From: Prolixibacteraceae bacterium
Lineage (GTDB): Bacteria > Bacteroidota > Bacteroidia > Bacteroidales > Prolixibacteraceae
Length of the DNA: 64,000 nucleotides
Direction: 5' to 3'
Assembly: GCA_019720755.1 (NCBI GenBank)
Contig: CP081303.1
Span: 1,302,001 to 1,366,000, forward strand
Positions 57,649-64,000 of this stretch are shown piece after piece. Below the pieces are notes generated by a model, which saw only the letters and a program-made list of their open reading frames with translations, did no database searches and was not told where the DNA came from. Position 1 is the first letter of the stretch, and each line of letters begins with the position of its first letter. Position numbers and translations under genes: made by a program.

Positions 57649-58871
57649 TTGGCAAGACGAAAGATTTTTTACGACCCTCGAACCACGACAAATAAATTGG
57701 CTTACTATAAAAGTCTGAATGAAAAGTAGAAGCGTCATTTTTTAGCATATGAATACCTAAGTTTAGGTTATGGAAGTCAACGCTACTTAGCTGAGGTTTT
57801 TCGATGTGGTCGTCAAACGATATTGTCTGGAGTGAAGGAAGTTGAGTCTGAAGATTTTAATCCCCAACACAAAAGAATTCGAAAAGCTGGAGGAGGTAGA
57901 AAAAAAAAGAAGATGAACTAGAAGGTCTTACACATAAGATTTTGTCTTATGTTGCAGATCATATGGCAGGAAGTCCAACGGACCCAAATGTAAAATGGAC
58001 TCATCTTCGACCTTGTGATATTGCAACGTTTATTCTAATGAAATATGACATAACACTGTCTAATGGGCAGATTAAAAGAATATTAAAAAACAACGGTTAC
58101 TGTCGCCGCAAACCTAGTAAATCGATAAGTACTGGTGAAAGTAAAAATAGAGAAGAACAATTTCATGTCATACGAGTTTTAATGTTGCTGTTTACCAACA
58201 TGCCACACAATCCAATCATAAGTATAGACACTAAGAAAAAAGAAGTCCTCGGGCAATTAACAAGAGATCAAGGAGTATTATGCAAAAAAGAAGGAACTCC
58301 GAAGGTTTATGATCATGACTATTCATATTTAACAACAGGTAAAGCTATTCCACATGGTATTTATGATATAAAACACAACAATGATTATATGTCTATAGGA
58401 GACTCGCATGAAACCGCGGAGTTTGTCATTGAGAATTTATTGTGGTGGTGGAACAACTTTGGAGTTTACAATTATCCTGAGGCTACACAGATATTGATAC
58501 TTTGCGATTGCGGTGGAGCCAATGGATATAGGCATCACTTATTCAAAGTACTGTTGCAAGCACTTGCGGCTAAGATCGGACTGAAAATATCGATAGTGCA
58601 CTATCCGCCATATTGTTCTAAATATAATCCGATTGAGAGATTGTTATTCTCACAAGTACATAGAAGTTTAAAGGACACTTTATTGACAGATGTTAATCAA
58701 GTAGCGGATTTGATTGGAAAAACAATAACGAAACAAGGACTTATAGTTCAAGTTAGAGTAGTAGTAAAACAATATCAGACAGGTAAAAGATCTTCTAAGG
58801 AAGACATAGCTGTCAAGAAGATCCTTTACAATAAAAAATTGCCTGATTTATCATATACGATTCTACCTTAA
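57649..58871 (+). pseudogene. ISAzo13-family transposase, disrupted (nonsense plus -1 frame change)
   Basis: Reading from TTG 57649 gives LARRKIFYDPRTTT...SLNEK, then TAG at 57727-57729 where the family has Gln/Lys. The frame then gives KRHFLAYEYLSLGYGSQRYLAEVFRCGRQTI and runs to TAG at 57919. The remaining 310 residues are in the -1 frame (DELEGLTHKILSYV...). They include ISIDTKKKE (first Asp), LCDCGGANGYRHH (second Asp) and KYNPIERLLFSQVHR (Glu), which mark ISAzo13. The frame change is at an A9-G run containing A-AAA-AAG in the correct phase, so the -1 step could be programmed, but the upstream TAG still breaks the gene. Its 3' side abuts an IS66 fragment. Confidence 0.8.
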
Positions 58872-58899
58872 AATGGTCTTTGTTATTTTATTTCTTTCA

Positions 58900-59207
58900 C
58901 TTAGAGTATTACGAAGTTCCTTTTGACAACAATGCATCCGAAAGGTCAATACGTAATATTAAAATAAAACAAAAAGTATCTGCAGGTTATCGAACAGAAG
59001 AAGGAGCCCAAAGGTATGCCATGTTACGCTCTATTGTTGATACACTTAAAAAACAAGGAAAGAGTGTAGTGAGAATGATTGCTCATTGGTTATCTCAAAA
59101 CCATCTTAAGGTCAGTTGGCAATAAAATAATTTACGGATTATATATTTTCTGAACCTCCATTCTTTAGCGAATGGAGGCTAAACTATAAATGAAGCTGAG
59201 TAGTTAC
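58900..59207 (+). mobile_element. IS66 fragment: 3' end of tnpC and terminal inverted repeat
   Basis: From about 58900 the sequence matches the IS66 element at 14.3 kb in opposite orientation. It encodes LEYYEVPFDNNASERSIRNI through to LKVSWQ (stop at 59123-59125) and includes the hairpin CCTCCATTC/GAATGGAGG (59155-59178). It ends at CTGAGTAGTTAC, 59196-59207. The rest of the element is gone, replaced by ISAzo13 sequence. Only about 75 C-terminal transposase residues remain; one differs from the full copy (Gly for Asp in VSAGYRTEEG). Confidence 0.9.
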
Positions 59208-59410
59208 AAATTATATTCTAACCACTTGTCAAATAGACGTGATACTGTAATGACAAATATTCCCATTATCCTTGAAATATCAACTATAGAATAGTGACTA
59301 TTGGACAGTAATAGGCAATGTGAACGCATTCTTTCCACCTTGTTGTCTGAATGTTCATATAGAGCAGTTAGTTTTAGAACTGCATCCTGTGTTAACTTTA
59401 TATATCGCAT
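59208..59410 (-). pseudogene. N-terminal remnant of an IS630-type transposase
   Basis: The ORF starts MRYIKLTQDAVLKLTALYEH at 59410 and gives a helix-turn-helix segment (SIVDISRIMGIFVITVSRLFDKW) typical of IS630-type N-termini. It stops being recognisable exactly at 59207/59208, where the IS66 end begins, so the IS66 fragment interrupted it. The catalytic domain is missing. Confidence 0.7.
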
Positions 59411-59641
59411 GTCTCAAAGAAACAACATCTATTTTAATCATGAAAAAAAACTATCTGTAATTATGTGGACTTACTTAGGCAATGTGAACGCATTCTTTCC
59501 ACCTTGTTGTCTGAATATTCATATAGAGCAGTTAGTTTTAGAACTGCATCCTGTGTTAACTTTATATATCGCATGTCCCAAAGAAACAACATCTATTTTA
59601 ATCATGAAAAAAACTATCTGTAATTATGTGGACTTACTTAG
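59313..59641. repeat. 165-bp tandem duplication around the IS630-type gene start
   Basis: Bases 59313-59477 and 59478-59641 are nearly identical: 165 and 164 bases, with a few substitutions and one A less in the A-run. Each holds the 5' region and first about 33 codons of the IS630-type remnant on the minus strand. Confidence 0.9.
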
Positions 59642-60769
59642 TCGAAAAAATACGACTTCATATACGTGAGTAGCCGAACGGATATTTCTCGTTTAAGTTT
59701 GTTCCACAATACAATGATCTCTCTTTGAGGTAGAGCCTTTTCAATGTTGTCATTTTTATTGTATTGCGATATTCTTAAATTAAATTTCTTAGTTCATAGG
59801 TTTGTCTTAAACCTACATGTTATTATGGAGTGATGATTGAAAATAGGAATATATTGCCAAAGGTATAGGACTTCATTCCTAATAATGGCATGTTGGATAA
59901 TTGGCTAGTATTGTGTTAATTAAGTTAGGTTTATGTTAATTTATATTGAAATAGAGTTGAATATGATGTTTGTCATGTTTTGAATAGAAGTATATTATTA
60001 ATTTGCATCATATAGTTAAATAAGTAGTTTGACTATGAAATCTGTAAAACAACCAAAACACTCAACTAGCCATGAAACTGAATACCTGTAAAACGCACCC
60101 TTTCATACTTCATAAGTATGACTTCCTTCTTGGATATCATATTGATACTTACATTTCACAATAGATACTTATTCTGAATTACTATGACTGATCATATATC
60201 CTAAGTGATATGAGTTATGTTTTAAGTTATTGTTTAGATTTTATTACTCTTTCTTGAAATTTTGTTTATGCGAGAACAAGGTACTTGAGAGATTAAAAAT
60301 AATAACTATTGAAACATCTACGGCTGTCTATGTTCAAGCAGATCGTGTAACCTTTCTATTTCTTGAAAAAGAGAAATAGAGTTGAATAAATCTAATGATG
60401 GAGATATGTCTAATAGAACAGACCTATGGGCTCTATTTGTCATACAATCATTAGAACAGATCTATAGATTTTATTTGTCATACAATCATATGTTTAAAAA
60501 AAAGAGTGAAGTGTCGGCAAACACTTCACTTAAATGTTCAAATATGTTAAACCAATTCAACAATTTTTGAAAATATATACAAAGTTAATGATAATATATT
60601 ATTTAAAGTGTTATATGTTTCTTAAAGTGCATAAAGAAAGGAGGTAATAAAAAAAAAGAGAGTCTTTTTTGATCTTATGATAGCGGCAACTAGACTAAGA
60701 TTCCTTATAGTAAGATCATAATTAATGATCTAAAACAACAAATAGTTAAACCAATTTATTAATTTACTT
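59642..60769. other. Long gene-free leader region of the SusC gene with a hairpin
   Basis: About 1.1 kb without a supported gene. A 10-bp hairpin AGTGAAGTGT (60505-60514) / ACACTTCACT (60521-60530) is present; on the minus strand it is followed by a T-run. Two imperfect 38-bp direct repeats start at about 60415 and 60453. A purine-rich AAAGGAGGT sequence (60637-60645) resembles a strong Shine-Dalgarno site but has no start codon at proper spacing. Confidence 0.5.
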
Positions 60770-63700
60770 ATGAGTAGCAAAGTAGGGATATTATTTCTAT
60801 TTGTGAGCTTACTGGTACCTCATGTATTTGCCAGTAATCCTCCTGTAGAAATCCACACCTCTATCAATCAATCACAAAAAAAGAGTATTAAAGGGGTTGT
60901 TAGAGATGAAAATGGAGAAACACTTCCTGGAGCAAACGTAACTATTAAAGGAAGTACATCAGGTGTAATTACAGGACTAGATGGAACTTTTGAGATGTTG
61001 GTAAATCCAACTGACATCATTAAGATATCCTATATCGGATATGAAGTAAAAGAGCTAAAAGTCGAAAATAGAGTTAATTTTGATGTAACCTTAAAGAGTG
61101 ACCAGAATGAGATTGAAGAGGTTACCATTGTCGCATTTGGTAAGCAAAAGAAAGAGAGTGTTATCGCCTCTATTGAAACTGTAGATACCAAAGAGTTAAA
61201 AGTACCATCGAGTAACTTGACCACAGCATTGGCAGGACGTATGTCTGGAGTTATTTCATATCAAAGAAGCGGTGAGCCAGGACAGGATAATGCCTCTTTT
61301 TTCGTACGAGGAATTTCCACTTTTGGAACAAATAATAATCCATTAATTCTTATCGATAATGTAGAGTCTACTACCACAGAGCTTTCATCATTAAACCCAG
61401 ATGATATTGCAAGTTTTTCAGTGATGAAAGATGCAACTGCAGCAGCTCTTTATGGGTCACGAGGAGCAAATGGTGTTTTATTAATTAAGACAAAAGAGGG
61501 TCGAGTTGGAAAGGTTTCAGTATCCTTTAGAGCAGAGACTTCTATCTCTCAACCAACCTTTGACTTAGACTTAGTTGATCCTGTTACATTTATGGAACAG
61601 TATAATGCAACATCGATGTCTCGTTCTCCGAACACAAAACTTCCTTTTGCACCTGAGAAAATTCACTTCACGAAGAAGAATGTGAATCCATATGTTTACC
61701 CTGCTGTTGATTGGAGGGATATGATGTTTGATAAGCAAACAGTGAACCAAAGGTACAATATGAATGTGACAGGTGGAGGGAAGTTTGCAAAATACTTCTT
61801 GGCAGCCTCTCTTACAGATGATAATGGTAACTTGAAGATGGATAAACGTAACAACTTCAATAGTAATATCAACCTAAAGAAGTATCAAGTTAGATCCAAT
61901 GTAAACTTCAATTTTTCTGATAATACCAAAGGAGCCATTAAGATTACGGGACAATTCGATGATTATATCGGACCTGTAGATGGTGGTAGTTCATTATATA
62001 ATCAGGCTTTGGATGCCTCTCCTGTACTTTTTCCTGCATTTTATGCCCCAGATGAAGCAAACAAGTATACAAACCATGTACTGTTTGGTAATTTTGAGGA
62101 AAATGCTACTTATCGAAACCCTTATGCACAGATGGTGCGAGGGTATAAAGAGTATAGTAGAACTAATATTAACTTTCAAGCTGAGTTATCTCATGAATTT
62201 GATTTTATAAAAGGTTTGAAGTGGCGGGCTTTAGCAAACACAACGAGACGTTCCTATTTTGATGTTATTCGTAAATACAACCCTTACTTTTATAGTGTCG
62301 GGAATTATGATATTATGAATGATACATATGTCTTGAATAACTTAAATCCAACCGAAGGTACAGAGTACTTATCTTATTCAGAAGAGGGAAAGTCCATGGA
62401 AACTACCATGTATTTTGAGACTGCTTTGAATTATGATAAGACAATAAATGAAAAACATAATTTTGGGTCCATGTTGGTGTTTACAATGCAAAGTCGATTA
62501 AAAGCCTTCACTGGAAATATTCAACAATCTTTGGCATATAGAAATACTGGATTAGCTGGTCGATTTACTTACAATTATGATTCGAAATATCTTTTAGAGC
62601 TTAACTTCGGATATAACGGTTCAGAGCGTTTTGCCGAGAAAAATAGATTTGGATTTTTTCCTTCTGCAGGTTTAGGATGGAATGTTTCTAAGGAGGCATT
62701 TTATAAAAATAATGGAATATCCAATGTAATTGACAAACTTAAGCTTAAGGGTACCTATGGTCTGGTAGGTAATGATAATATAAGTGGAAGTGCAGAGGAT
62801 CGATTCTTTTATCTTGCGAATGTTAATATGAATTCAAGTGGATTTGGTGCATCTTTTGGAAATCGCTTTGGAGAGTATGCAGATGGTGTTGAAATATTAA
62901 GGTATCCAAACCATGATATTACTTGGGAGATTGCTGAAAAGATGGATCTTGGAGTTGAGTTTTCTCTTTTTAAATCGATCACCTTTGTTATAGATTACTT
63001 CCAAGAGAATAGATCTAATATTTTGATGAAAAGAAATATTCCTTCGACAATGGGATTACAAGCCAACGTGAAGAGTAATGCTGGGGAAGCAGAAAGTAGT
63101 GGTATTGATGCTTCGATGGATATTAATCACTCTTTTAATAAGAATTTTTGGATCTCTGGTCGTGGTAATTTTACTTATGCTACAGGAACATTTACAAAGT
63201 ATGAAGAGCCTGCCTATCCAGATACTCCGTGGAGATCTCATGAAGGGATGAAATTAGGACAGCAGTATGGTTTAATTGCAGAGCGACTGTTTGTTGATGA
63301 GGCAGATGTAAAGAACTCTCCAGTGCAACAGTTTGGTGATTATGGTGCTGGTGATATAAAATATAAAGATTTGAATAATGATGGAATTATCAGTAATCTC
63401 GATAAAACAGCCATTGGATTGCCAACCACTCCTGAGATTGTTTATGGTGCAGGAATTTCATTAGGGCTGTATAATTTTGATTTTTCTTGTTTCTTCCAAG
63501 GATCTGCAAGATCTTCATTTTGGATTGATTACAATAATACCGCACCTTTTATTTCAGATGGAGATAATAAGGGACAAAGAGGATTGCTTCAAGCTTATAT
63601 GGATGACCATTGGACAGAAGAGAATAGAGATATATATGCTCTTTTTCCTCGTTTTGATGATGGATCTAATACCAACAATGGACAAACTAGTACTTGGTTT

Positions 63701-63925
63701 ATGAGAGATGGATCATTCTTGAGACTTAAAAGTTTAGAGTTTGGATATACGTTCCCTAAAAACTTCACAAAGTCTGTCGGTATCACAAACTTTAGGGTCT
63801 ACTATAGTGGATCAAACTTAGCTTATTGGAGTGAATTCGATCTTTGGGATACTGAGATGGGAGGTTCTGGATTCAAATACCCATTACAGAAAGTGCATAA
63901 TATTGGAGTTCAACTATCTTTCTAA
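60770..63925 (+). CDS. SusC/RagA family TonB-linked outer-membrane transporter
   Basis: A 1051-residue SusC-type protein with signal peptide MSSKVGILFLFVSLLVPHVF. A carboxypeptidase-D regulatory-like domain (about 38-112: KGVVRDENGETLPGANVTIKG...ISYIGYE) is followed by the SusC motif EEVTIVAFGKQKKESV. Next comes the plug domain (about 140-245) with FVRGISTFGTNNNPLILIDNV and ALYGSRGANGVLLIKTK, then a long beta-barrel ending in VHNIGVQLSF with the terminal Phe. SusC proteins import glycans or peptides across the outer membrane with a SusD lipoprotein lid, and SusD starts 12 bases downstream. No DUF4974/FecR-type anti-sigma region or STN domain is present at the N-terminus. Substrate is unknown because the rest of the locus is outside the window. 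Confidence 0.95.
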   Translation: MSSKVGILFLFVSLLVPHVFASNPPVEIHTSINQSQKKSIKGVVRDENGETLPGANVTIKGSTSGVITGLDGTFEMLVNPTDIIKISYIGYEVKELKVENRVNFDVTLKSDQNEIEEVTIVAFGKQKKESVIASIETVDTKELKVPSSNLTTALAGRMSGVISYQRSGEPGQDNASFFVRGISTFGTNNNPLILIDNVESTTTELSSLNPDDIASFSVMKDATAAALYGSRGANGVLLIKTKEGRVGKVSVSFRAETSISQPTFDLDLVDPVTFMEQYNATSMSRSPNTKLPFAPEKIHFTKKNVNPYVYPAVDWRDMMFDKQTVNQRYNMNVTGGGKFAKYFLAASLTDDNGNLKMDKRNNFNSNINLKKYQVRSNVNFNFSDNTKGAIKITGQFDDYIGPVDGGSSLYNQALDASPVLFPAFYAPDEANKYTNHVLFGNFEENATYRNPYAQMVRGYKEYSRTNINFQAELSHEFDFIKGLKWRALANTTRRSYFDVIRKYNPYFYSVGNYDIMNDTYVLNNLNPTEGTEYLSYSEEGKSMETTMYFETALNYDKTINEKHNFGSMLVFTMQSRLKAFTGNIQQSLAYRNTGLAGRFTYNYDSKYLLELNFGYNGSERFAEKNRFGFFPSAGLGWNVSKEAFYKNNGISNVIDKLKLKGTYGLVGNDNISGSAEDRFFYLANVNMNSSGFGASFGNRFGEYADGVEILRYPNHDITWEIAEKMDLGVEFSLFKSITFVIDYFQENRSNILMKRNIPSTMGLQANVKSNAGEAESSGIDASMDINHSFNKNFWISGRGNFTYATGTFTKYEEPAYPDTPWRSHEGMKLGQQYGLIAERLFVDEADVKNSPVQQFGDYGAGDIKYKDLNNDGIISNLDKTAIGLPTTPEIVYGAGISLGLYNFDFSCFFQGSARSSFWIDYNNTAPFISDGDNKGQRGLLQAYMDDHWTEENRDIYALFPRFDDGSNTNNGQTSTWFMRDGSFLRLKSLEFGYTFPKNFTKSVGITNFRVYYSGSNLAYWSEFDLWDTEMGGSGFKYPLQKVHNIGVQLSF

Positions 63926-63936
63926 TTTAATGAACA

Positions 63937-64000
63937 ATGAAATATACAATTAATATAATTAGTGTCGCATTGCTACTGCTAATAAGTAGTTGTAAGGATT
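63937..64000 (+). CDS. Start of a SusD-like lipoprotein (truncated by window end)
   Basis: ATG at 63937 opens MKYTINIISVALLLLISSCKD, a lipoprotein signal with the lipobox ISSC. It follows the SusC stop by 11 bases, the usual place for susD. Only 21 codons are in the window, so the identity rests on position and signal type. Confidence 0.75.
   Translation, partial: MKYTINIISVALLLLISSCKD

Noticed and set aside
60382-60570. 62-residue plus-strand ORF in the SusC leader
   Set aside because: It consists of an imperfect direct repeat plus the hairpin sequence and has no recognisable motif.

Overview
The window is AT-rich DNA from a member of the Bacteroidota, most likely Bacteroidales/Marinilabiliales-like. 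This rests on a SusC/SusD pair, a type IX secretion (T9SS) C-terminal domain, Bacteroidota-specific families (DUF6266, DUF4382, DUF3472, DUF4465), a -33/-7 promoter of the TTTG...TAnnTTTG type, and sulfatase, fucosidase and esterase genes typical of marine glycan degraders. No rRNA, tRNA or CRISPR array was seen.

Layout. 1-8.3 kb: a Sel1-repeat gene broken by one nonsense codon, then a large secreted alpha-2-macroglobulin with an intact CxEQ thioester motif, flanked by related copies of a short intergenic repeat. 8.7-9.9 kb: an ISAs1-family IS with an 8-bp target duplication. 10.6-17.3 kb: two paralogous membrane-associated GTPases (the second with two G domains), an IS66 element that replaced the 5' end of the next gene, a transglutaminase-like protein, and a MotB/ZorB-like stator protein. 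This is the most unusual cluster in the window and may be a damaged defence or envelope system. 17.4-19 kb: a second ISAs1 element nested inside an IS30 transposase remnant (10-bp target duplication).

19-35 kb: a DUF3472 lipoprotein, a DUF6266 protein, and a giant 4219-residue T9SS adhesin whose C-terminal third holds near-identical 1059-bp (353-residue) tandem modules. 35-44 kb: a GH29 fucosidase, a group II intron 5' remnant just behind its terminator, and a composite surface-protein pseudogene with three in-frame stops downstream of a cobalamin riboswitch. A DUF1697 protein follows, then a sulfatase/sialate-O-acetylesterase-type operon.

44-57 kb: an M16 metalloprotease, a secreted small protein, a second group II intron remnant behind a terminator, a DUF4382 lipoprotein, outer-membrane barrel proteins, a serine-acetyltransferase-like protein, and a two-gene unit of an asparagine-synthase-like protein and a Wzx-type flippase. 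57.5-59.7 kb: a graveyard of ISAzo13, IS66 and IS630-type remnants. 60.7-64 kb: SusC and the start of SusD.

Two themes run through the window. One is surface glycan and protein handling (SusCD, GH29, sulfatase, esterase, M16, adhesin). The other is heavy IS and group II intron traffic with ongoing gene decay.
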